Assembly (NCBI GenBank): GCA_902766105.1
Contig: CACXCI010000043.1
Coordinates: 39,902 to 103,901, forward strand
Length of the DNA: 64,000 nt
Direction of reading: 5' to 3'
Source of the DNA: an uncultured bacterium
Lineage (GTDB): Bacteria > Cyanobacteriota > Vampirovibrionia > Gastranaerophilales > Gastranaerophilaceae
In this document: positions 35,560 to 42,537 of the stretch, piece after piece
Layout: every line of letters begins with the position of its first letter
Position numbering within the stretch: position 1 is the first letter of the stretch
The notes under the pieces: model-generated
Databases searched by the model: none
Seen by the model: only the letters and a program-made list of their open reading frames with translations
What the model was told of the DNA's origin: nothing
Position numbers and translations under genes: made by a program

Positions 35560-35636
35560 TGGGGCGGGTAGTGGGATTCGAACCCACGCATATCGGAACC
35601 ACAATCCGAGGTCTTGACCACTTGACGATACCCGCC
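35560..35636 (-). tRNA. tRNA-His (anticodon GTG)
   Basis: The minus strand folds into a full cloverleaf: an acceptor with the histidine-specific extra G(-1) pairing with C73, a TCGGA / TCCGA anticodon stem with loop TTGTGGT (anticodon GTG), a T arm GTGGG TTCGAAT CCCAC and an encoded CCA. G(-1):C73 is the main identity element for HisRS. 77 bases including CCA. It is a single tRNA next to an accessory patch. Confidence 0.95.
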
Positions 35637-35726
35637 ATATTTGTTCTATATTCTATTTTTAGATCCCGAAATAAATTTGGGACGATATTTTTCTAAAACT
35701 CATATATTCGTTTTGAAAAATTATCG

Positions 35727-35745
35727 CTTGACGATACCCGCCATA
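35727..35745. repeat. 19-bp duplicate of the tRNA-His 5' end
   Basis: cttgacgatacccgccata is identical to 35621-35639, which holds the 5' acceptor strand and start of the D arm of tRNA-His plus flanking bases. The copy lies 106 bases upstream of the tRNA in the same orientation and cannot itself fold as a tRNA. Confidence 0.8.
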
Positions 35746-35834
35746 GCTTTACTAATCTTATATTACCAAAAAAAGACTCAAAATCAAGAGGTCAGAGTAA
35801 ATATATTATTACACTTAATTTCACAAAATTTGTA

Positions 35835-35861
35835 CAAAAAAAGACTCCCTTTCGAGAGCCT
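35835..35861 (-). terminator. Terminator of the rpaB-like gene
   Basis: On the minus strand GGCTCTC-GAAA-GGGAGTC forms a seven-pair stem capped by a GAAA tetraloop and followed by seven T. It lies just past the stop at 35879. Confidence 0.85.
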
Positions 35862-35878
35862 TTTATTATTTAAACTTA

Positions 35879-36628
35879 CTAATTTATTCTTTGGAACATA
35901 TACCCAATTCCACGAGCAGTAAGGATTAACTCAGGATTTGCTGGGTCAGTTTCCAATTTTGAACGTAATCTTGAAATATGGACATCTACAACACGTGTAT
36001 CAATTCTGTGATCCGGCGGATATGCCCAAACATGCTGCAATATTTCGTTTCTTGAAAATGCCTGTCCAGAATTATTTACCAACAATTCTAACAAGCTGAA
36101 TTCCATTCCGGTCAAACGAATTCTTTCATTCTTTCTATATACTTGACGTCTTGCGGTATCAATTTTGATATTACCCGTTGTAATAACATTTTTGGTAACT
36201 TTTCCTGATGGAGTAACCATTTCTCTGTTATTTGTACGTCTTAATACGGCTTTAACACGAGCTTCCAATTCTTTAGGACTGAACGGTTTGATAACATAAT
36301 CATCAGCACCCAATTCTAAACCCGTAATCCTTTCAGATACATCTCCCAACGCTGTTAATATAATAATCGGAACATCTGAAGAACGTCTGATTTCACGTGT
36401 TACACCATAACCATCCATTTTTGGCATCATAACATCTAAAACTACCAAATCCGGATTATATTTATTAAACGCAGCAACGGCTTCTTCTCCGTCTTGCGCA
36501 GTATATACATAATAACCAGCCATTTTTAAGCGAGTTTCTAAAATTCTTCTTATACTTGCTTCATCATCTGCCAAAAGAATTCTTTGACGATCCTCTGACT
36601 CGTTTGGCATTTCCATGTTTTCAGTCAT
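35879..36628 (-). CDS. OmpR-family response regulator, close to cyanobacterial RpaB
   Basis: 249 aa. The receiver has an acidic pocket (Asp21, Asp22), phospho-acceptor Asp65 (VVLDVMMPKMDGYG) and KPFSPKELEARV. The winged-helix DNA-binding domain carries RLTGMEFSLLELLV and RVVDVHISRLRSKLE. Long stretches (ASIRRILETRL, ITGLELGADDYV, NPELILTARG) match RpaB/Ycf27, the essential regulator of stress and light responses in Cyanobacteria. No kinase gene is adjacent. It is a strong lineage marker. The regulated genes here must differ, as nothing photosynthetic is present. Confidence 0.88.
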   Translation of the reverse strand: MTENMEMPNESEDRQRILLADDEASIRRILETRLKMAGYYVYTAQDGEEAVAAFNKYNPDLVVLDVMMPKMDGYGVTREIRRSSDVPIIILTALGDVSERITGLELGADDYVIKPFSPKELEARVKAVLRRTNNREMVTPSGKVTKNVITTGNIKIDTARRQVYRKNERIRLTGMEFSLLELLVNNSGQAFSRNEILQHVWAYPPDHRIDTRVVDVHISRLRSKLETDPANPELILTARGIGYMFQRIN

Positions 36629-36753
36629 AATCTTTTCCTTACTTTCATTAACTTACATAACATACAAAACAGAAAAATATTAATTTTCTTATATTTTTCT
36701 TTAGATTTATAACATTATGTTACACTAAGTAACAAAAAATTGCAAGGGAAAAT

Positions 36754-37494
36754 TTAAAATTTCATCATTTTTTCTTCTACAATTTTTCTAAATTTTTCAA
36801 GATCATCTTTTGTATCAATCCCCACAGGAACAAAATCCACGATATGTGTTTTTATCTTCATTCCGTTTTCTAAGGCTCTCAACTGCTCAAGACTCTCTGT
36901 CCTTTCCAATGGTGTTTGAGGAAGAGATGTCATCAATTCAAGAGCTTTCCTTTTATAGCCATATATTCCCAAATGACCGTAAAATGTTGCAATCCCCTCA
37001 TTTCTTTCATAAGGAATTTTTGAACGTGAAAAATAAAGAGCAAAGCCATTGTTATCAACAACGCATTTGACAAGATTTGGATTTACAGCCTCAACAGGAG
37101 TAATTTCCCTTATTAATGTTGAAATATCGGCTAATTCATCATCTTTCACATTTTTTATCACAGCATCAATACTATCAGGTTCTATTAAAGGTTCATCACC
37201 CTGCAAATTACAAATAAAAGAAATTTCCGGATGGCGTGATACAACCTCCATGATTCTGTCAGATCCACATTTATGCTCAACTGATGTCATTTCAGCAGCA
37301 CCGCCAAAACCTGTAACACAATCGTATATACGTTTATCGTCTGTTGCAACAATAATCATATCCGCAAATTTAGACTGTTGTGCCTTTTCGTAAACCCATT
37401 GAATTACAGGTTTACCCGCAACTTTTAAAAGCGGTTTTCCTTCTAATCGTGATGAACCGTATCTTGCCGGTATTATTATAGCTGTTTTTGACAT
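36754..37494 (-). CDS. kdsB: 3-deoxy-manno-octulosonate cytidylyltransferase KdsB
   Basis: 246 aa. Activates Kdo as CMP-Kdo for the LPS inner core. The N-terminus IIIPARYGSSRLEGKPLLKV is the nucleotide-binding signature, FICNLQGDEPLI holds the metal-binding Asp, and the Lys/Arg set further on (SRSKIPYERN, HLGIYGYKRKALE) matches the family. Full length. It lies 12 bases after prmA, in one minus-strand run with accD, accA and prmA. With lpxK it shows a normal Kdo-lipid A pathway. Confidence 0.95.
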   Translation of the reverse strand: MSKTAIIIPARYGSSRLEGKPLLKVAGKPVIQWVYEKAQQSKFADMIIVATDDKRIYDCVTGFGGAAEMTSVEHKCGSDRIMEVVSRHPEISFICNLQGDEPLIEPDSIDAVIKNVKDDELADISTLIREITPVEAVNPNLVKCVVDNNGFALYFSRSKIPYERNEGIATFYGHLGIYGYKRKALELMTSLPQTPLERTESLEQLRALENGMKIKTHIVDFVPVGIDTKDDLEKFRKIVEEKMMKF

Positions 37495-37506
37495 ATTAAA
37501 ATCTCC

Positions 37507-38484
37507 TTAATCAATTCTTTTTACAACGAATGATGTCCACTGATCTTGTTGTATTTCTTCTACTAATTCAAGACCTGCTTTTTCATAAGCATCAATTACC
37601 ATTTGACGTTTTTCGTATAAAATTCCGCTTAATGACATTAATGCACCCTCTTTCATAATATTTTTCAAATCCGGCATGATTTCCGCCAGAACAAAGTGCA
37701 AGATATTTGCAACCACAAAATCAAATTTATCGGTAATTTTATCCGCAGAACCAAGTTCAAATTTGCATTCTACATGATTTTTAACAGCATTTTCTTTTGC
37801 TACATCAATGACAGTTTCATCTGTATCACAACCATAAACATAAGACGCACCGAGTTTTTTTGCCAAAATCGATAAAATACCCGAACCCATGCCAATATCT
37901 GCAACTTTATCACCTTTTCGCATATATTTTTCCAAAGCTTTCATACAAAGTTGTGTCGTTTGGTGTGTTCCTGTACCAAATGCACACCCGGGCTCCAGTT
38001 TTATAATGATTTCATCTTTTTTAGGTTTGTATTCAATCCAATCTGGGACTACAGCTATTTTATCGGTAACATGGGTTACATCCCACTGTTCTTTCCATTT
38101 TTTTGACCAATCCTCGTTTTGTTTTTCTTCTAACGTAAATTCCCAAGAACCCAAATCATCTTCCGACAACCCCCTTGATAAGAATTCAATTCTTGAAATG
38201 TCCAAAAGATTTTCTACATCATATTGCAAATCTTCTAAAGTACCACCGTTTGAAGAATGTAAAAATACTCTCAATGTGCCTTCGGTTGTTGAAACCATTT
38301 CTAAATCTTTATAAGTTTCTTCAGCTAATACTATTCCATCACAATGGTATGTCATAAAACTACGTTGATCAGCAGCAGCATTTTCCCCTCCATCACATTC
38401 AAAGTTTTCAAAAAAAATCTCAGAGATAATATCTTCCATCTCAGGATTTATTTGAAGTTTCAATTCATAATAATTATTTTCCAT
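37507..38484 (-). CDS. prmA: Ribosomal protein L11 methyltransferase PrmA
   Basis: 325 aa. SAM-dependent methylation of ribosomal protein L11. The N-terminal substrate-binding domain is followed by the class I methyltransferase core: KLEPGCAFGTGTHQTTQLCM, VADIGMGSGILSILAKKLGA (motif I), YGCDTDETVIDVAKENA and the catalytic-type NILHFVLAE. All family marks and the expected length are present. A family C repeat lies between accA and this gene. Confidence 0.93.
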   Translation of the reverse strand: MENNYYELKLQINPEMEDIISEIFFENFECDGGENAAADQRSFMTYHCDGIVLAEETYKDLEMVSTTEGTLRVFLHSSNGGTLEDLQYDVENLLDISRIEFLSRGLSEDDLGSWEFTLEEKQNEDWSKKWKEQWDVTHVTDKIAVVPDWIEYKPKKDEIIIKLEPGCAFGTGTHQTTQLCMKALEKYMRKGDKVADIGMGSGILSILAKKLGASYVYGCDTDETVIDVAKENAVKNHVECKFELGSADKITDKFDFVVANILHFVLAEIMPDLKNIMKEGALMSLSGILYEKRQMVIDAYEKAGLELVEEIQQDQWTSFVVKRID

Positions 38485-38485
38485 G

Positions 38486-38527
38486 CACCCATCACCCGAC
38501 CCTCTCCCCTTAGGGGTGAGGAGTTAG
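38486..38527. repeat. Family C dispersed repeat (CCCTCTCCC-type)
   Basis: The gap between accA and prmA is filled by ACCCGACCCTCTCCCCTTAG, then GGGTGAGGAG. It forms a small hairpin (CTCTCCCC / GGGGTGAG). A related unit lies at 56727-56765, and a weaker one near 45180. Confidence 0.65.
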
Positions 38528-39481
38528 TTATTCAATAAAAGCTCCCATTTTGCGAAACTTGTCATAACGTTGATTTCTTAAATCTTCCCTTGACATGCCT
38601 GATAATTCACTAAGGCCTTGCAAAATAGTACTTTTAACCTCTTGTGCCATAGCATCATAATCAGTATGAGCGCCACGGGTAGGTTCTTTTATATCACCAT
38701 CAATTACACCGAATTTTAACAAGTGAGGTGCTGTAATTTTTAATGCAGTCGCAGCTTCCAAGTTTTTAGAAGCATCACGCCACAAAATTGAGGCACAACC
38801 CTCAGGTGAAATAACTGTATAATAAGCATGTTCAAGCATATAAACCTTGTTTGCAACAGCCAAACCAAGCGCACCGCCTGAACAACCCTCACCTGAAATT
38901 ATTGCAACAACAGGAACTCCCAGCTTTTGCATTTCTCTTAAATTCATAGCAATAGCAGCACCCTGCCCATGCTCTTCAGCACTAATTCCGGGATAAGCTC
39001 CGGGGGTATCTATTATAGTTACAATCGGAATATTAAATTTGTCGGCATGCTTAAATAATCTCAAAGCCTTACGGTAACCCTCCGGCTGCGGCATACCAAA
39101 GTTATATTCAAGATTTTCTTTTGTTGATTTACCCTTCATTGTACCGATAATCATAACAGGACGACCATCAATTTTTGCCAAACCACCCATTATTGCTCTA
39201 TCATCAGTACCGACTCTGTCCCCGTGCATTTCTACAAAATCTGTACATATACGGGATACATAGTCCATAAAATTTGGACGTTCTGGATGTCTTGCTATTT
39301 GCATTTTCTGGGTAGGATCCAGATTTGAGAACAATTCTTTTTTATATTCTTCAGCTTCCTGCTCCAATACTTCAATATCTCTATTCAAATCCATGCCGGA
39401 CTCCAAGCTCATTTTTTTTAATTCCTCAATTTTTTCCTGAATTTCAATAATCGGTTTTTCAAAATCTAAAACTGTTGCCAT
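38528..39481 (-). CDS. accA: Acetyl-CoA carboxylase carboxyltransferase subunit alpha
   Basis: 317 aa. Makes malonyl-CoA with AccB/C/D. PTQKMQIARHPERPNFMDYV, then HGDRVGTDDRAIMGGLAKI, then TPGAYPGISAEEHGQGAAIA with EGCSGGALGLAVANKVYM, which supply the oxyanion holes of the carboxyltransferase. Start and accD stop overlap, so the two subunits are made in equal amounts. Usual length. Confidence 0.96.
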   Translation of the reverse strand: MATVLDFEKPIIEIQEKIEELKKMSLESGMDLNRDIEVLEQEAEEYKKELFSNLDPTQKMQIARHPERPNFMDYVSRICTDFVEMHGDRVGTDDRAIMGGLAKIDGRPVMIIGTMKGKSTKENLEYNFGMPQPEGYRKALRLFKHADKFNIPIVTIIDTPGAYPGISAEEHGQGAAIAMNLREMQKLGVPVVAIISGEGCSGGALGLAVANKVYMLEHAYYTVISPEGCASILWRDASKNLEAATALKITAPHLLKFGVIDGDIKEPTRGAHTDYDAMAQEVKSTILQGLSELSGMSREDLRNQRYDKFRKMGAFIE

Positions 39482-40356
39482 TACTGTACTCCCTGTTCAT
39501 GCATAGCCAAGATTTTGGACAATGTATCTTTTAAATCTTTTCTTGATGACACAACATCAACCTGTCCGTATTTTAACAAGTATTCTGCCGTTTGGAAATC
39601 AGACGGCAATTTTTGTCTTATTGTTTGTTCAATTACACGCCTGCCTGCAAAGCCTACTCTTGCACCTTGCTCTGCTACAATAATATCGCCTAAGGTACCA
39701 AAACTTGCGGTAACGCCGCCAAATGTAGGATCTGTAATAAGGTTTATATATAACAAACCTGCTTCATCAAGTCTTGCACACGCACAAGATGTTTTTGCCA
39801 TTTGCATAAGACTCAATGCTGACTCTTGCATTCTTGCACCGCCCGATGATGTTATCGCTAACATTGGCAAGCGTAATTCTATTGCTTTTTCAATTATTCG
39901 GGTAACTTTTTCACCGACGACACTGCCCATAGAACCGCCCATAAAATCAAAATCCATAACGGCGGTCGCAACTTTATGTCCGTCAATCGCAGCAACCCCG
40001 GTAACAACAGCATCATCAAGTCCTGTTTTTTGCTGTGCTGCGGATAATCTGTCTTTATATGCTTCTGTATCAGAAAATTCCAGAGGATCTGTCGGCTTTA
40101 TTTCAGAGAAATATTCCTCAAAAGAACCTTCATCAAACAACTGTTCTATTCGTTTTCTTGCATTAACCCTAAAATGGTAATCACAAACAGGACATACCAT
40201 TTGGTTATCTTCTATATCTTTTTTCAGCAATTGAGCATCACAATGAACGCACTTTGTCCACAAATCCGGGTTAGCTTCTATTTCAACTCTTGCTTCAAGA
40301 GCTCGCCTTTGAATTTGAGCTTCCTTACGCTTTTCGAACCAATCTTGTACTGTCAT
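39481..40356 (-). CDS. accD: Acetyl-CoA carboxylase carboxyltransferase subunit beta
   Basis: 291 aa. An N-terminal four-Cys zinc ribbon (CVHCDAQLLKKDIEDNQMVC, then PVC) precedes the carboxyltransferase core: SSGGARMQESALSLMQMAK and TFGGVTASFGTLGDIIVAEQ. It carries the biotin-dependent transfer to acetyl-CoA with AccA, whose gene starts on this gene's stop codon. The operon prmA-kdsB follows on the same strand. Confidence 0.96.
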   Translation of the reverse strand: MTVQDWFEKRKEAQIQRRALEARVEIEANPDLWTKCVHCDAQLLKKDIEDNQMVCPVCDYHFRVNARKRIEQLFDEGSFEEYFSEIKPTDPLEFSDTEAYKDRLSAAQQKTGLDDAVVTGVAAIDGHKVATAVMDFDFMGGSMGSVVGEKVTRIIEKAIELRLPMLAITSSGGARMQESALSLMQMAKTSCACARLDEAGLLYINLITDPTFGGVTASFGTLGDIIVAEQGARVGFAGRRVIEQTIRQKLPSDFQTAEYLLKYGQVDVVSSRKDLKDTLSKILAMHEQGVQ

Positions 40357-40439
40357 ATATAAAATACCTTTATCTATATCCCTATATATTATCTAGTTCT
40401 AACAAACATATTATACACAAAAAACAAAACAGAGCAATT

Positions 40440-40530
40440 TTAGTTAAGTATGTTAAGAAAAGTATGATAAGCTTAATAAGTTTTTACGGTAATTAGCACT
40501 TATCGCTCTTATCAAACTTAACTACTTATC
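40440..40530. repeat. Family A dispersed repeat
   Basis: Intergenic stretch built of gataagctt / aagttt and acttatcgctcttatcaaac words. The last shares 21 of 22 bases with 42434-42455. It is non-coding and hairpin-prone. Confidence 0.6.
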
Positions 40531-40552
40531 CAACCTTCTATTCCATTTACCT

Positions 40553-41344
40553 CTAATATCCCATATCACGATGCTGTTTTCGTATCTGTTCTTTTAAATC
40601 ATTTGGAATGTTTATATTTTGCAAAGCCATGTGATATTTGCGTAAATTTGCTATACTCTCATTTTCATCTAACAAATTTCTTGCAGGTGGTTGATTTACG
40701 CTATCTTTAACTTTTTCAAAATCTGTTTTTGTCTGCTTTGTTATAATTTTTGCGACAACCTCATCAATATCAGAACCGCTCACATGATACTTTGAAGCAA
40801 TTTCATTGACAGTCTTTCCCTGTGGAAATGTATACAGCCAATTGATTGATAATCTGTCTCCATCACCGACATGGACAATACCCTTTTGATGAGGAGTGTA
40901 CATTATATCGTTTTTGAACGGGCTATGCCCTAAACCAATAGCATGACCGATTTCATGCAAAATTGTATGATATACCTCTCCTTCATCCATATAATCAGCA
41001 TGCACAAGACCTTCCGTAAGCCCTATTTGAACCTCGGCGCTGTACAATCTGTTAAGTTTATCATACTGAAAATAACACATACCCAAAGCTTTACGTTCTA
41101 CTCTTTTCCAATCAATATTTACCTGAGAGGATAACAGATTATCCACTAATACAAAAGAAACTTTTCCGTTAGAAACTTTGTGCCATTCATCTAAAGCCTG
41201 TTTTACAAAACCCCGATATTTTGAGTCTTGCCCCTGTTTTGAATAAAATTTCATAGGTGCAACATAAACCTTTAACGGCATACTATTCCACCTCATCAGA
41301 CGACCATTTTTTATAGACTCTTGTAAATATGTTTTCTTCTGCAT
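40553..41344 (-). CDS. Metzincin-type zinc protease (matrixin-like)
   Basis: 263 aa from ATG 41344 (MQKKTYLQES). The longer frame begins with a His/Phe-rich stretch that looks untranslated. HTILHEIGHAIGLGHSPFKN is the full metzincin zinc motif HExxHxxGxxH, and DIMYTP provides the Met-turn, so the active site is intact. The N-terminal part (MPLKVYVAPMKFY, FVKQALDEWHKVSNGKVSF) is the usual matrixin start. A C-terminal extension is charged. No signal peptide is clear, so export, if any, would use another route. Confidence 0.85.
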   Translation of the reverse strand: MQKKTYLQESIKNGRLMRWNSMPLKVYVAPMKFYSKQGQDSKYRGFVKQALDEWHKVSNGKVSFVLVDNLLSSQVNIDWKRVERKALGMCYFQYDKLNRLYSAEVQIGLTEGLVHADYMDEGEVYHTILHEIGHAIGLGHSPFKNDIMYTPHQKGIVHVGDGDRLSINWLYTFPQGKTVNEIASKYHVSGSDIDEVVAKIITKQTKTDFEKVKDSVNQPPARNLLDENESIANLRKYHMALQNINIPNDLKEQIRKQHRDMGY

Positions 41345-41416
41345 ATTTTTATTGTATAATAAAAGGCAAAAGAAGAAAAGTAGAGTACATTTTATACAGA
41401 CTAAGGAGAAAAATTT

Positions 41417-41755
41417 ATGGGCATGATGATGAACATTATGAAACAAGTTCAAAACGCACAAAAAAGAGCTGAAGCTGCACAAAAAGAATTAGCATCTTTA
41501 GAAATTACAGGAGAGTCTTCAGGCGGATACGTTTCTGTTACCTGCGACGGTCAAGGTAAATTCAAATCAATAAAAATCAAACCGGAAGCAATCAATCCTG
41601 ACAATCCGGCATCTGTTGATTCTGAAACAATTGAAATGCTTGAAGATTTGATTTCTGCGGCAATCAGTCAGGCTAACGAAAAAGCCTCTAAAGAAATGCA
41701 ATCAAAAATGAAGCAAATTACCGGCGGCATAAATATTCCGGGTCTTAGTTTCTAA
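41417..41755 (+). CDS. ybaB: YbaB/EbfC nucleoid-associated protein
   Basis: 112 aa. MGMMMNIMKQVQNAQKRAEA is the start helix, then EITGESSGGYVSVTCDGQGK and EDLISAAISQANEKASKEMQ, the YbaB dimer fold. It binds DNA broadly. The stop overlaps the recR start, a common ybaB-recR pairing. AAGGAG lies before ATG. Confidence 0.93.
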   Translation: MGMMMNIMKQVQNAQKRAEAAQKELASLEITGESSGGYVSVTCDGQGKFKSIKIKPEAINPDNPASVDSETIEMLEDLISAAISQANEKASKEMQSKMKQITGGINIPGLSF

Positions 41756-42351
41756 TGATATACCCTAAATCAATAGCCGCTTTAATTGAGCAGTTTCAAA
41801 AATTTCCGTCAGTCGGACCAAAATCGGCACAAAGAATGGCATTCCATCTATTAAGAATGTCATCTGCTGATGTTGAGAATTTTGCAAAAACAATGATTGA
41901 AGCAAAAGAAAACACTCATACATGTGAAATTTGCTTCAATCTTTCTGCAACAAGTCCTTGTGAAATTTGTTCATCAACCCAAAGAGATAAATCCGTCATT
42001 TGCGTTGTATCTGAAACAAAAGACCTTATTGCAATAGAAAAGACCAATGAATTTAAAGGTTTATACCACGTATTGCAAGGTCTTATATCTCCTATTGACG
42101 GAATTGGAGCAGAAGATATAAGAATAAAAGAACTGCTTTCAAGATTAACAAACGAAGTAGTTAAAGAGGTTATATTAGCATTAAGTCCCTCTGTTGAAGG
42201 CGAAGCAACAAGCCTTTATCTGACAAAATTAATCAAGCCTTTTGGAATAAAAGTTTCCAGAATTGCCTTTGGTTTACCTGTGGGTGCGGATTTAGAGTAC
42301 GCCGATGATATGACAATAGCAAAAGCCATAGAAGGTAGAAGAGAGATATAG
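41755..42351 (+). CDS. recR: Recombination protein RecR
   Basis: 198 aa. Works with RecF (encoded 10 kb downstream) to load RecA at gaps. A helix-hairpin-helix (FQKFPSVGPKSAQRMAFHLL), a four-Cys zinc finger (CEICFNLSATSPCEIC) and a Toprim domain (VICVVSETKDLIAIEKTNEF, then YHVLQGLISPIDGIG) stand in order. Full length and coupled to ybaB by an overlapping start. Confidence 0.96.
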   Translation: MIYPKSIAALIEQFQKFPSVGPKSAQRMAFHLLRMSSADVENFAKTMIEAKENTHTCEICFNLSATSPCEICSSTQRDKSVICVVSETKDLIAIEKTNEFKGLYHVLQGLISPIDGIGAEDIRIKELLSRLTNEVVKEVILALSPSVEGEATSLYLTKLIKPFGIKVSRIAFGLPVGADLEYADDMTIAKAIEGRREI

Positions 42352-42354
42352 CAC

Positions 42355-42530
42355 CCAGTCCGATAAGTTGGATAGGTAGGATAAGTTGGCAAGTTCTTTA
42401 CGTTTATAAGTTGTGCGTAGCACCGATAAGAACTTATCGCACTTATCAAACTTCTCAAACTTATCTACTTTTATCTTACATTTTAGACAATTTACATTTC
42501 AATCTTAACGGTCTTAACAAACTTAACAGC
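42355..42530. repeat. Family A dispersed repeat cluster
   Basis: The 186-base gap after recR is filled by gataagttgg and aacttatc words, an arm pair CGATAAG-AA-CTTATCG at 42424-42439, then tttagacaatttaca and cttaacggtcttaaca. The last recurs exactly at about 53659-53674. aagttggcaagt is shared with 53555. Confidence 0.65.
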
Positions 42531-42537
42531 CCTGTAA

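Noticed and set aside
35727..35745. Second tRNA gene
   Set aside because: Only the first 18-19 bases of tRNA-His are present. No T arm or anticodon arm follows.
35641..35922. 93-codon open frame between tRNA-His and the rpaB-like gene
   Set aside because: No ribosome-binding site. It crosses the tRNA 5' copy and the terminator of the rpaB-like gene and runs antisense into that gene.
39515..40180. 221-codon open frame antisense to accD
   Set aside because: It mirrors a conserved housekeeping gene and has low-complexity composition typical of a shadow frame.
42355..42530. Family A repeats as a CRISPR-like array
   Set aside because: The shared words are irregularly spaced, occur in both orientations and are scattered over distant gaps.
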